64,000 nucleotides of DNA from Ramazzottius varieornatus (GCA_001949185.1 BDGG01000002.1:7096772-7160771); one strand, 5' to 3'; numbered from the stretch's first letter, positions 35,279-47,553 are shown. The notes: a model not told the origin generated them from the sequence alone. Program-made: numbers and translations.

Positions 35279-37259
35279 ATGGCTGTCCGTTCTCAGCTGA
35301 AAACAGCGTTTCAGGTGCACCAAGAGTTGTCGTTGGAAGCAGCTATTCACGAGGTAAAGAACGGCCAGAGTCAAGCCTCTGCAGCAAAGATATACAGGAT
35401 CAGCCGTACAACCTTGCGTAATCGCCTGCAGAATTCGACTCCGTCTTCCGTTGGTGCTCCAACAAAATTCGCATCCCACGAAGAAGACCGTCTTGCCGAG
35501 TTTTTCTTAGCCTGCAGTGATCAGGGAGTCCCTCTTAACCGATATCATTGCCTGCAGATCTTTTCGGAAGTGGCGATAGAACTTGGTAAGTTCACCTCAA
35601 TAAACAACAGACAAAAGTAATTACCATTTTTATTACGATTTATCACAAAATGTTTGAATTGTAGGGATGCAGTCTACCACTTTCAACGACGCATTTTTTA
35701 ACCGCTTCATCTCCCGCCATCCTGACGTTTCCTTGCGCATTACTCACGCTTCCAACCGGAAGAAAGATCGAGAATGGACCACCGAACTTTGTGAGGAGTA
35801 CATCTCTAGGTTGCGAAGCTTGTTTGACAGAGGATTCCTCGAAAGACCGGAGCAAGTATGGAACTTGGACGAGACGGCTTTTGATACATCTGAAATGTAC
35901 GATCGCGTGGTTGCCAGAAAGGGAGTCAATCAGATCCCTTCACAATTTGACGGGAACGAGAAACAGTGTGTCACCATTTTACCATGCGGTAATGCTGCTG
36001 GAGTCCAGCTTAAATTTATGGCTCTGTACGCAGGAAAAGTTCATGTGCAGTCCCGTCTAGATGACACCTTCGGTCTCTGCTACCATGCGGTCAACTCTTC
36101 CGGCTACATGGACACTGTACACTTCGCAAACTACATAAGAAAGGAGGTCTTTCCTGCTATAAACGAGCTCAAGGTAAGCTGAATTTGAGCATGACGTCAC
36201 AAAAAATTTCGATTTTTTAGTAACTTGCGAGCATGCATCACTATGAATATTATGACGTCATCTGGTTGCGACATTGCGAGGAATCCTCTTTTATTCTATT
36301 TTAATTGTAGTCTGTAATCTTTCTGGATGGCCATTATTCCCACGTCAACAATTTGCGGCTGATACGGTACTGCAAGCAGTTCTTTGAAGAATCGGGAAAT
36401 CAGGTCGAGATATTCTGTCTTCCATCTGGTCAGACTAGTCATCTCCAACCGTTCGATGTGTCTGCGTTTGGAGGTGTCAAAAAGAAGTGGAAAATGAATC
36501 TCCGTGACCGAAAGCTCGTCAAAGGAGGACGAGTAAGCAGTGTTTTGCTGAGCAAGAATGCTTTTCAGTTTTTGCATATTCGCTTTGTTCATAGGGATTC
36601 CCTTTTAACTGTCATACTTTTAGGTGACGAAGGACAATCTACTGTCGCACGTGGTGAAACTTTGGTACCGAACCGAAGGATGCACGGAAAGGTACGCGTT
36701 CAATGTTGGACAGAGTTTACAGTCTGGGTTTGCCAAGACGGGATTGTTCCCGTTTTCACCGGAAGTGATACGACAAACGGTGAAGCTTCACCACGATCCC
36801 CAAATAATCGAGCGCGGAATCCGCCGAGAAATACAGCAGGACTTCGGTCCTTTGATTAATATACTGAAAGACCAGTACAACATCTCCGCCGAAAAGGACC
36901 TCGAAGATATCAAGGAGTTCATTCAGCTTAAACAGAAGGGTATTACCCCCGGGGCCGTGTTGGCCAATGTGATGCAGAAGGACTTGTTTGGAGAAGCACC
37001 GAAAAAGCAACGACGACAGGTAAACAGGCAGCTGAATACCGAGCCAGGTGCGCTGATCACCGGTCCCGAATTTGTTGCCGAGTTGGAGAAAGAAGATGAA
37101 AAGAAGAAGGCAGAGAAAGCTGCTGTTGAAGCAAAACGAAAGGCTGCAGCTGAAAAGAAAAAGAAAAATGCCACGAAAGAAAAAGATGAGAGTCCCACAG
37201 CATCGAAGCGCAAGGCATCAAATGTGAAGTCTCTGACAATCAAGAAAGCACGAGTTTAG
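35279..37259 (+). CDS. Intact pogo/Tigger-like transposase
   Basis: Four exons join in phase (35279-35585, 35665-36173, 36311-36532, 36624-37259) into 557 aa without stops. The N-terminus has a psq/CENP-B-type helix-turn-helix (SQASAAKIYRISRTTLRNRL). The catalytic DDE_1 core follows: first Asp in VWNLDETAFD, second in IFLDGHYSHVNN, third in LQPFDVSAFG, the last two about 43 residues apart. The C-terminus is Lys/Ala-rich with likely nuclear localisation signals. Relatives cut and paste DNA at TA sites. I found no terminal inverted repeats around it, so it may be an immobile or domesticated copy, or have ends unlike the sister family. It is clearly related to the broken transposase at 41.9-43.8 kb. 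Confidence 0.85.
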
Positions 37260-37900
37260 TTTATCTTGGCGGAATGCGCTGTTGTACGATATTTGAGACG
37301 CATTCCGCTTTTTGAAGACTTAAAAATGTTGTACTTTGCTGATGATTTGCTCAGGTGATCAGAGAATTTAGGGATCAGAAAGGTAGAATTAAATCGAAAT
37401 AGTGCAGTTCAAATTCTCCCAGAGTTTTCCCGTCCAACAGCACATAAACGTAGTACGGTATCAGGCTCAGCACGGATCGCTAATGCTTGCGACACTGCTG
37501 CCCCCGCACACCACTGTCCTGACCGAATTATGGTGTAAATTTTACCCTGACATAAATATGGAGTCTACCTCGTAGTCCTCGCAGTTCAACTCTTCCTGAT
37601 GAGAAACAACACTGAGTGGCACGTTCTACTGAAGCTTAACCTTAAAAATGCTTCTGGTACGGCCTTCATGGGAGGTTGGCAGCGGCAGCACAGAAAGCTT
37701 TGCCGGTATATTTCAACTTCGCCTCCTGTATGTGAAGCTCAGCCAACCCAGCAGCTTGATTTACGGCGAACTGGTTCGCAAGTCAGCCCGTACATTCAGT
37801 GTATAGACCCTGTAGGACTACTGTTCGTCTGAAAAGTGACCAAAGAGCTTTCCAATTCCATGCAGTTCGACAGGTGTTGCCGGTCTCTAGACTAGCCGCT

Positions 37901-38181
37901 ATATTTGTAATGCTTTATGTTTGAAACATAGCAAATATTCATAGAATCTATGACGGCTTGTTTGATATTTCGGGCATACTTTTGTAGTTCCGCGTGTTTT
38001 CTGGATTGTGAAGTTAGTTCTAGTGGATCTGCGTCCAGCATTGCAAATATGCTCCGGTACGGACGGCAGGCATAAATGCCGTGCCAAGACATAGCATATG
38101 CTTGTGCTCAACGTATCAAAACATGCCGTCATAAATGCTATCAATATTTTCTATGTTTCAAACATGGCACGTTGCAAATAC
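37901..38181. repeat. Foldback unit with ~68-bp arms
   Basis: The left arm at 37901-37968 (contains ATGTTTGAAACATAG and CTATGACGGC) is mirrored at 38113-38181 with some mismatches, around about 145 bp of loop. Each arm holds its own small palindrome. It is probably a MITE; no clear target duplication is visible. Confidence 0.75.
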
Positions 38182-38992
38182 CGTATAACGGCTACCTTCG
38201 ATGATCCCACTATAGGATGGGAAATGGACACAGTCGTTACAACTTTCCAGCATGTTGTTGAACAGTGTGCAGTCGTCGGTCCGGAGCTAAAAACCGCAAA
38301 GGTGCGGAGATCCTCGTTTTCGTTTGAAGCAATAACGAATAGCTGCCCGGCAAATCGCACACGAAAGCCATCTTCCCATCTGTTCTTCCCTCACCAGGAC
38401 CGACTCGATGCTCCTGAAAGAGAGCTCGCGTTCTCCCCGAGGCGATCTCAGCTTCCGTGCAAGTGAAATCGCGCCAAGCGGACACTTTGTACGCCAAAAC
38501 AAGCCGTTAAAAATGGGCGTTGCACTGCGGTTGGAGCTTCTGTACACGCACGAGGGGAAAGTTTCGAACAGGCGATTCCGAAACAGCGGAACGGTAATAC
38601 GTATGTAAAAGTGCAATCCACACCAACAAACTTGATTTTCCACGGTTGAATTCTCAGTTTGTCGCCTTGTCCGCCTGCTCCAAACTTTTTACTGCTCCAA
38701 ACTTTCTCTTCGTGCGTGTACGATTCACGTCAGTCAGTGAGAGTCACGGTTTGCTATATGCGCAAATTTCACTGGCTGATTTCGTCTGGCTCCATCCAAC
38801 AGCCATTCTTAACGGTTGCTTTTGGCCTACACTGTAGCATCAAAGCTATGAAAACCAGCTGCTCATTAGACTTTGTTTTTGTTGGAGTACAGTATTGTTC
38901 GTTTTGTTGAAAGGTTACAAGGTTTACTTTACGGTGTGACATTGTCTGAAAATTTCCGTCTCGCCCTTATAACTTCAATAATATTTTCTTAG

Positions 38993-39338
38993 CAGCGCCG
39001 CAAAAATAACGAATACCAAAACGGCTGACCCGATCCGCAATCAATCCAGCCTTTCCGTCAAGAAGGAAAAAATTGCTTTTCCGGCCTGCTTGGCATCTGT
39101 TTCTTCTTCTGCAAAGCAGCTGGTTACCTTCATGGTCGGTGGCTCTAACCTGCATGAGTCGTGCGCGGCTGAGCTGGTGGCGATGTCCGGAGCTGAACTG
39201 CTTTGGCTGTCATCCGTATTTTTTAGCACAAGTGGGACCTGGCGGTTGTTCGACAACTTTATCGGAATCGCCTCACGTTGGCATACCAACGGAGAAGCCC
39301 GAAAGCTGGCCGAGTTGCCTACGGAGTCGGATGCTTAG
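38993..39338 (+). CDS. Possible terminal exon, unknown product
   Basis: After a good acceptor (TATTTTCTTAG), about 115 codons stay open to a TAG. They include SAKQLVTFMVGGSNLHESCA and GAELLWLSSVFFSTSGTWRL. No upstream exon that joins it was found. Confidence 0.25.
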
Positions 39339-41885
39339 TTGAATGCCTTACCAGCTTGCTGCTTGCGCAACGTTTTCGATGACGTCCGTATGGTGAGCCG
39401 GGCGATTCAGAATTCCACAGTACTTGCGTCCGCCTGCGGGACTCGGTGCGACTGAGATTGAGTGCGCCTGTCACAGACAGGCACACTCCGCCTCAGACGC
39501 AGAATCTGGATGTTCGACTACGGTTGCAGAGCTGGCACTTGTCTCCGCATGAATTATTGCATCGTACCTTAGTGGCTCGTCAGTCCTCGGCAGTTCTCGA
39601 ATTTGTTAGAGACGATATAGTGAAGACATATACAAGCTGTTTACTTCGCCCTCGGCTCGCTCGCAGCTTGGCGATGAAGTAGAAAAATGAAAACGTATAG
39701 TTCCGAAAATTCTTATTGGTTATGGGTAAAGAATAGGTTCATCACTTCCGACATGTGTAAGTTCATGATTACATGGGTTTCGGCCTCCTAGTTTCCGGAG
39801 CATTATTTTTATGAAGTCTGACAGAACATCGAAGGCGAGGGTATGGTGAGTTCGTCGCAACTCGCCGTGGCTCGAAGTCCCACAAGTTTGTTCGCCGTTT
39901 TGGGAGGACTTTTGGGAATTCTCTACGGTGATTCGGCGCACATTGACCCGTCTCCGTCTGTAGCGTTGTTCCTGTCGTCTCTGAACGCTATTCCACTTGT
40001 ACAGTTAGGGCAGGATTCACTATGAAAACTCAACAAAAAACAGACAAAGCACAAAGCAACCGTTGGCTCTTCGTTAGTCACCATTATCTTTCATCCTTAT
40101 GTATATCCAAGCTGTCCGCTTTGCCTTCGGCTAGCTCTCAGCTTGCTTTGAATCGAGGGAACGTTAAAAATGCGGAGATTTTTCATGGGTGGTCTGGTCT
40201 AGGATGCTTAAAGTTGCAAATTCGTTGAAGGGTGTGATGGGTCGAAGCAAACCCTACACCAAAATCAAAACTGTACTTCAGTCCGGCTTTTGAATAAACC
40301 TCGTTCAGCAAGGTTTATAGAACTATCATGGGAAAGAAGATCATAGGAACGACACCAGGGAGCCAAAAGTCGTCAGAGGAATTAGTTTCAAACAAAGCTC
40401 CACAGCCTGTTTCTCACGCGGAAAATGGTTACAGACAACGGACAGTTGTTGAGAATGTCTGATGAAGATCAAAACTAGCAGAGGCTGGCCGAGCTAGGCT
40501 CCGCCCAATGTTTTTTAACGTTATCACTTCGGCGGCCAATGGGAAACGAGTATTGCAAAAAGTCGCGGAATTTGTTTCCATAATGACAACAAGTTGAAAA
40601 GCTATCCTAAATGTGGTTTAAGCCGGAGCAATTGACGACAAAATTGTTTTAAAAGTTTTGACAAGTAGTGACTGTGATATGATGTCTTTTAACCGATTAT
40701 CGGTGTATTTGTCGAGATCTACGTATATCTTGACAATAATTGGCTGCCGTAGGCAGTCACCAAAGGTGGCATGAGCGGTTTGAGTGCTCCGTCCAGTTCG
40801 CGCTACCATTCTTTTATCCCGCCTTAAGAATCTTTCTACTGTGAACCATTTCTGCCCGCCATTTGAGCCATTTGAATTGTAGCATCTGTACGGAAATCCT
40901 TCCGATGGAACTAAAAGCAAGCCGAAGTTGCCGGTGGACAAATGTGACATGGCCGGTGTCGGTGCTCTGGCCAGTCCGCGCTCTCCTTCTTGCAACCTGC
41001 TACTGTAAGCGCGTTCGGCCTGACGTAGTGTGCTGGTTTTTTGGTGTTGTTTGGATGAGTTTCTATTTCCAAGAATGTTTTTGGAATGAGGGTGATTAGA
41101 TGACACCCATTCGAAGATTTGGTCATTCGTGCACGCGACTGATCTTGAAACGGGAGGATAGGAAGCTGCGTCGATTGGTCTAACCTTTCGGGGCTTTTTA
41201 GTCTGGTAGTGGGCGAAGTCAGACGAGACTTAAACTAATGTCAAACAGACCCTGAGGAACCCGAATTCGAAATTAAGTTTCGACTACTGATCGATGATTT
41301 ATGAGGAATAAGACGGAAGCACCGAAAGCACGTGTTTTCTTACGTCAGCTCGCACATCGGTCTCATACGCTGTGCGCAGCAGTCTTACTCAACTAATCAA
41401 ATACCTAGACCGTGGAGACAACGTGCGCCGGAAGTGCTCGCTGGTGCGCGTCTCCAGCTGCAACTCGTTGCCAGTGTTGAAACTGACCCAGAACACCCCT
41501 GTGTATTTGGAGCAGTAATTTCAAATCTTCCAGCCACTCGTTTTGATTTCATTACGAGGTAAAGGTTGTAAATGTAGCCGCCCCATACCGGGTTTGTAAA
41601 AATAGCCACCGCTGCGGTATGTGGTGGCGCACAGACAGTGCCGTAGTCTTAAGTCGTGGCATAGCCGATACCGGTTTTTAAAACTGTAGTATAGTAGATA
41701 CCGCTCCTGCAGTCTGCGGGAGGCCGACATCTCTGTAACTGGACCATCCATTACAAAAACAGCACCTCGGCTTTATAAAAACATTTAACAGGTTAGTCAT
41801 CACAACACTAGATTTCGACGACGAAATACTCAGGTAATATGAGAGGTGAAACAGGGGAACCCGCACTAGATTTACAATTGAAGAA

Positions 41886-43754
41886 CTAGAGCATTCTAGG
41901 CTTTTTCGCAGCACGCGTCCGTCTGGCAGGAACACTGTGCGTCACTTCGTGGGGAACTTCGGCAGATTCATGGCTCGCTGAGGTTTTTCGCTTTACGGAA
42001 CGAGACTTTCTGATCCGCGCAGTGTTTGCAGCTTCAGTCACAGCTCCGGACATCTCCTGACATTCCTCTTGACTTTCTTTTGACTTCCGTTTAGCCAGTT
42101 GAGCAGCCTTAGCTGCTTTCACAGCAGCACGCTTCGCGGCTTGGGTTGACTGGAAAGCGGGCTCGTTGGTCAATCCTCCAGCGTCAAGGTTGAGGTGCTC
42201 GTTCTTTTCTCGGCGGACTTTCTTTGGTACTGCGCTGAACAGCGATGCCTGGAGGGAAGCGGCCAGTACGGCGCCCGGCGTTACTCCTCGTTGCTTCAGT
42301 TTGATGAAATCTAGAATATCTTCTCTGTCTTTCTGTCCAGCAATGTCGAGCTCGTCCTTCAGCGTCTCAGTTAAACTATCAAAGATGGACTGATAGTTTT
42401 TCGAAGCGGATTCCGCTGTACTGACAGGACTTTCAGGGCGATGTCGAGTCTTCACGGTGCCGCGGGAAGAGCCCAGATTTTCGAAATATGAGATTCGGGC
42501 CCGCGTTGAGAGCGTGTTGCGGAGGACAGTCTTCGGTATGAAACCACAGCTTGACAAGATGTGGTTTCAACTTGTCCAAAGACGGATATATCGAACTTGT
42601 CCCAAGACTCTTTCGACTTGTCCAAAGACGGATATATCGAAGGGCTAAAGGTGGCCAGTCTGTCCAGCAGGCAGAGCGAACACATAGACGATTTTGCCGG
42701 TTTTCGCCTCAAACTCAGTGATATACTTCATCAGAGTGAAGTTGTTGACGAGCGAGAAATGTCCGTCCACGAAAATTACATTCTGCAATACAATACGCAT
42801 GACGTCATGACTCCAACCCTTCCAGGATCACAGAAATCAAACCACACGGTGTAATGACATAGTGCGCAACTTGACTGGGTAGACAGTGCTTACCTTTGTT
42901 TTGGTCATTGCGGGAAAAACCACCATCTTGAGGTAATTGGCGAAGTGCAGTTGGTCCATAGTCCCAGAAGCGTTCACTCCTTGATAGCAGTGACCACCAG
43001 TACCATCCAGTCGAGAACGGACGTGCAGTTTTCCGGAGAAGAGAGCCATAAACGGAAGCTGGAGTCCGGCCGCATTACCACAGGGTAAAATGGTAACCAA
43101 CTCTTTCTCCGTTCCGTCAAACTGAGAGTAGATCTGCCTCATCCCCTTTCGTCCAACCACCCTGTCGAACATCTCCGCTGTGTTGAAGGCTGACTCATCC
43201 AAATTCCACACCTGTTCAGGCTCCTCCAGGAATCCTCTATCGTAGAGGAACTCAGTTAGCTTGCTGATGTACTTCTCCGCCAGTTCATGTGTCCATTCTC
43301 GGTCCTTCTTCCGATTGCTTGCGTGGGTTATCCGCATGGGTAAATTTGGATATCACTTGAGGAAACGGCGGAAGTGCTGGTTGTTGAAGGCTTTGTACTT
43401 AAGACCTGTAAACGCAACGGGAATCCTAAAATATTTAAGTAAGATGGAAAACAGACTCACGATAGATTTTACTCGCTTACCAAGTCGAATGTTCATTTCA
43501 ACGATTGCCGCGGCACAATTTGTCGGCAAGAAGTCTGCTAGAGCTTCTTCTTCATGAGGAGGAATTTTCGGCTGCCGTCCACGACTTCCGGTGTGTCGAT
43601 CATTCAGCCGATTACTGAGTGTGCGACGATTAACTCCATACATCTCGGCTGATTTCCGCTCGCTCCACTTCATCTCCTCCACCGCATGCGCCGCTGCTTC
43701 CATGGTTAGTTGAGCGTGAGCTTCTGCTGCCGTCTTAAGCTTAGGCGATGCCAT
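41886..43754 (-). pseudogene. Decayed pogo/Tigger-like transposase
   Basis: The order matches the intact copy at 35.3-37.3 kb: an N-terminal helix-turn-helix exon (43481-43754, ERKSAEMYGVNRRTLSNRL), a core with VWNLDESAFN, VIFVDGHFSLVNN and a PFDISVFG block, and a Lys/Arg-rich tail ending AKKPRML. It is broken by an in-frame TGA at 43353-43355 and by a TAG at 42645-42647 just before the third catalytic Asp block. A ~45-bp tandem duplication (42569-42641) and frame changes follow. The last open block (41886-42557) alone reads through the C-terminal region. Confidence 0.85.
42569..42641. repeat. Tandem duplication inside the broken transposase
   Basis: ACTTGTCCAAAGACGGATAT occurs twice, 45 bp apart. 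It repeats part of the third catalytic Asp block. Confidence 0.9.
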
Positions 43755-44509
43755 TTTTTATTCACGATGAACAAACCAGAAAATACTGCAGTAAGAACTT
43801 GGCCCTGCCGTATGAAATGAAATTACGTTGTCGATTAAATCTACGTCGCAAGTGCCTCTACCGGCCTTGATTCCGTTTCCGGTCCAGGCTCTTTAACATA
43901 GGACTTCATCGTTCTCTCAGTTGGGTATCTTCCTGGTTTCTCGATCCCTTACGTTGATCGCAACTAGCACCATTCGACAGCCTATCATTTCATCTACCTT
44001 TTTATCTACAAACATTCGGGAACAAGTGTCACAAAACGAGCGAATTCCAACGGCTAACTTTACAAACCCGGTATGGGGTGGCTAAGTTTACAACCTTTCC
44101 CTCGTACCGCAGCAAAGTGCGGCAAAATGAACCTATGGTGCGGTTCAACATTCTGAACAACTTGATGTCATAAAAGACCAGTTCCGACCGAAAATGCTTT
44201 GGACGCATTCTCATATGCCGATACTCATATAGCGGATGGATTACAGGACGTGGTAGCTCATGGACTGGACACGGAGAGGTCAAAATTAATGTATGGGCAA
44301 GCGGCAAAGTAGATCAGTAAGGCGCGGCCAGATGACATCATATGGAGCTGAGCATGAATTTAAAGAATATCCGTAAATGACCAATCAACGAACAGAACCT
44401 CCGTCTTGGATGATCTTGATTAGCCGATGAACGATAAGTTTCTCTTTGTTCCCGCGCCATACCTCCTAAACGAGCCCCGCCTTACTGGTCTACTCTGCTG
44501 CTGCCCGCT

Positions 44510-45121
44510 GGCCCGTAGAGACCTGGGCCGCAGGTCAAAAGGTACGCTGCATCTGTGCTGCGTCCTTTTCTGGTACTCGGCAACCACGCTGCGCTGCGTA
44601 AATCTGGACCGGAGGGACAGTGCAGCTGCGCTGCACCTTACTGTACGTGCGAGGCAACTGCGCTGCGGTTTCAGTAACAAATTTCCTCCGCTTTCCTCCA
44701 GAGAATTGTCAGATAACACGTGATCCTCCGTTATAGAGCTCTAATCATTCGGCTAACAAAAGCAGTTCACAGCAAAGTGCGTTGAAGCTACCTACAGAAC
44801 TAACTGTGTCAAAGTCCGAAACTTCCGGTCACAGTGACAGCTTAACCACTAAGCCCTTCACGGTTGGGCGAAGCACTATTTCAAGGAAAGCTTGCGCGAC
44901 CGGTCGTTGTTTTATGAAGAAGCAAAATACACCTAGCAAACAAGGGTTGTATAACGGCCGCTAACCGGGAGATCCTTAGTTTGAAAATCGAAAACTCTTT
45001 TCGTATCATCTGCAGCTGCGCTGCCGTAGCTTGTCAGGCGCTGCACACGAAGGTCAAAGTGAATACTGCAACTGCGCTGCCACGCAGCGCACGCGGCCAG
45101 ATCCCGGTCTCTACTGGCCCG
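44510..45121. mobile_element. Possible non-autonomous DNA element with CTGCGCTGC subterminal repeats
   Basis: The left end GGCCCGTAGAGACC and right end (reversed) GGGCCAGTAGAGACC are imperfect inverted repeats about 610 bp apart. Between them lie at least five copies of a CTGCGCTGC motif near both ends. The GC-rich ends contrast with the AT-richer middle. No transposase is present. Confidence 0.5.
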
Positions 45122-45772
45122 TATAGTGAATCTTGGGTGCGATCGCAGCCCAGTAATCGTCGCGCTGTCATGTCGTAGCATTTCAACGAGTTGATTCAGC
45201 TTCCGTTGCTTGAACGTGAACAAATCAGTTTCTTCTATCGATTTATTTCGTTTCAGATTTCCCATTTCTACCGGACACAGCCCACAGCGAAGAACGGATG
45301 GTCCCCCATTCGCTCTTTCGATGGAGGGCAAATAGGGAAAGTGATGAGTCGAGGGATGACAATAAGGACGCTGCATGGTCCAAGGCAGCAAGATTCTTGA
45401 GTCGAAGAAGTGAAAGAACCTTTGTGCGGCGGACACGATTTGATCAGTTTTGTCTTAGATGGCGGACAAAATCCTCAGTATACGTATTGGCTTATATACG
45501 TGTGATAGGAAAATAACATCGGTCGGATAACTGCCGCTGGTAGATCGAAAAACTATTCACTGCAGGTTGACCGTAATGCGACAGTTCATCACGCACGTAC
45601 CCGGCTATTATAAGTGGCGCACGCCAGTATCTCTTCAAAGCAGGAAACAAATGGTCAGATACTGTGCAGTAATAATTATGTAAAACATTTGCAACGTTTC
45701 TGGGTTTCTGGGTCTCTCACAGTAAGCCAACAAGACTGCTCCGGCTTTGAAGTGGCTCTTGGGATGTTCAGG
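45122..45772. other. Gap before the 227-aa gene
   Basis: It contains a half copy of the GTGGCGCAC foldback repeat near 45595-45630 (ATAAGTGGCGCACGCC). Nothing else was assigned. Confidence 0.4.
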
Positions 45773-46456
45773 TTATCCGTGAGTTTTCCCGCAGCACTTT
45801 TGATAGCTAATCGACGACCGTCGCTTTCTGACCATGTCCCCAATACGTCTTCCGGCTCGGGCAAGGAAGCATTTCGACGACCAGCTTCCTTTGCGCGGAT
45901 GCTCCCCATCTTCGAACGATGAATTCGCCAGGTTGACCGCGATTCCCTCTTCTTCGCTCCGAGAGAGGTGCTTCGCAGGAGCTTCCTGGCTCTTGGCGCC
46001 GACGGCATCTTTCAGCAGAGCTTCCCTTTCGTCGAGTCTACCAGTAACTGTAACTTTGGGCGTTCCTTCGATGCAGGGAGCCAGGTCGTCGAGCATCGCA
46101 CCAGGCGGAGACTTGATGAGATCGGTCCGGGAAAACTTGCGGTAGATCAGTGGGCGTAGTTTTCGATCCTCCGAGTCAGTTTCAGGTTCTTCTTCGCAGG
46201 TTTCGGCAATAATCGCTAGCTTAGGAGGCTCACTTACGCATCTTCTGCGAGGTCGAGATTGCGCAGTCTCGATAATGCTAGATGGAACTTTAAGTGCCGA
46301 TTTTTTGCCCGCTTTTGCTATCGTGGTCTGTTCGATCACACCACAGCTTTGACGACGTTTCTGCTTATATGGTTTAGTAGTGCAGTAAAGCGCAGGTAGT
46401 CCCATCGTTCCGAAGTTGGATTTCATATTGACAGGAACCATCATCGTGACCAGCAT
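45773..46456 (-). CDS. Uncharacterised 227-aa basic protein
   Basis: One continuous minus-strand frame runs from ATG at 46456 to TAA. An in-frame TAG lies three codons upstream, and a good acceptor (TTTTCTTTTATAG) lies just before that, so the ATG is probably the start after a 5' UTR intron. The protein is rich in Ser, Arg, Lys and Glu with no membrane segment. Segments include LIYRKFSRTDLIKSPPGAML and GRRIGDMVRKRRSSISYQKC. These look like a mostly disordered protein with possible basophilic kinase sites. No domain is recognised. Its length without stops supports a real gene. Confidence 0.5.
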   Translation of the reverse strand: MLVTMMVPVNMKSNFGTMGLPALYCTTKPYKQKRRQSCGVIEQTTIAKAGKKSALKVPSSIIETAQSRPRRRCVSEPPKLAIIAETCEEEPETDSEDRKLRPLIYRKFSRTDLIKSPPGAMLDDLAPCIEGTPKVTVTGRLDEREALLKDAVGAKSQEAPAKHLSRSEEEGIAVNLANSSFEDGEHPRKGSWSSKCFLARAGRRIGDMVRKRRSSISYQKCCGKTHG

Positions 46457-47553
46457 TTCCGTCTACGCAAGCTCACTATAAAAGAAAACAGAAAGACATT
46501 GAATCGAACTTGGCAAAACCCTGAACGAAAGCAATATGCGTTTGCATAATTTTCAAGACTCTCAAGTGGCTGATTCGGCTTACCCGACTGAAATAGTCGA
46601 GTACACGTTTACCGTAGTCGTCCCGTCCCGCACTGTCTGGTAGAAAGGTAGGAGCACTCTTCAACCGATAAAGGTATGATTACCTCAGATTATGAACATT
46701 TCATGTGCAGACATCGTGGATAATTAAAGCAATTAGAGTAGCTTGGAGCTCGACCATGTGAATCTTGTGAGAGGTGATGTCGCATCTGCATCTGTTGCCA
46801 TCAAGTACAATGGTTGCCGAAGACAAAACCGGAACAAGATACCGAACTTCGGTTCGCACTAACCTCAAAGACGCGGCAGAGCTAGAAATTCGAACAGGTT
46901 GCTATCATCGAAACACTCGTACTAAAGTCACTTAGACATAGTACGCCCATCGTCGAACTTTTCCACATCGTAGTAATGGCAGGAACCCAGGTACACGAGC
47001 GGACGACAGTGATGAACTTTGTTCGTCAGCGGATAATTCTCCTCTGTACCTGCAGTCTGAACAAGATATCGAAATGGTGCTGGAGTATCAAGAAGAAGTT
47101 TGACACTTGCAGCACAGTTAACATGTCGGCGCACGTGATTAACCCATACCGTTAAAACTGCGCTGGCTGTTTATCAGCACCTGGCTTCAATCGCATGGTT
47201 CTTCGATAAGTACTTGTTCATGTATGTCAACAGTCAGATGCATGTGCTACACGGCGAGTACCGAGCAGTGTAGACTTCCGCAACTGTAGAGAGAATGTTA
47301 TATTCATAGTTCGAAATTTCGAATTTGAAAGTCCACAGAAAGAACAGTAACACGAACTGCGAACTGTGCTTCCGCAGTACAGAAACCTACTGACGGAAAA
47401 CTATGTTAGTAAAATCTTTGGTAAAATTGATAAAAGGAAAGCACTTTCAGCTCTCTCATGAGGGTAACGGAAAAAAGTAGTGCTCGTAAAACTAACTTGA
47501 TCCTCCACAAACCCATCCGATGAAAGTCATGAAATGCAGATGGCGACAGGTGC
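46457..47553. other. Gap between the 227-aa gene and dUTPase
   Basis: A minus-strand frame at 46928-47134 reads plausibly (LLLDTPAPFRYLVQTAG) and could be an exon of an unrecognised gene. A related-looking string (RYLVPVLSSATIV) occurs on the same strand near 46800-46860. Nothing can be assigned firmly. Confidence 0.3.

Larger units (their letters stand above)
37260..41554. other. Gap between the two transposase loci
   Basis: It contains a foldback unit (37901-38181) and a possible terminal exon (38993-39338). A 162-codon open frame on the minus strand (40618-41106) has no recognisable domain. A short hairpin directly follows the transposase stop (near 37270-37308, GGAATGCG/CGCATTCC). Confidence 0.4.
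41555..44104 (-). mobile_element. Pogo-type transposon, 2.55 kb, TA-flanked, inactive
   Basis: Terminal inverted repeats of about 50 bp begin CGAGGTAAAGGTTGTAAA (left) and CGAGGGAAAGGTTGTAAAC (right, reversed). They share the subrepeat CCCCATACCGGGTTTGTAAA. TA dinucleotides flank both ends (41553-41554, 44105-44106), as expected for Tc1/mariner/pogo insertion. It carries one transposase gene on the minus strand, which is broken. Confidence 0.9.

Noticed and set aside
36756-37243. Phe/Ser-rich frames on the minus strand under the transposase tail
   Set aside because: They are the complement of the Lys/Glu-rich C-terminus of the real transposase.
40618-41106. 162-codon minus-strand frame as a gene
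   Set aside because: No domain, no splice context and no flanking signals; composition gives no strong coding hint.
44427-44723. Nearly identical-length open frames on both strands
   Set aside because: Both are explained by the GC-rich CTGCGCTGC repeats, which lack stop codons; neither has domain or splice support.
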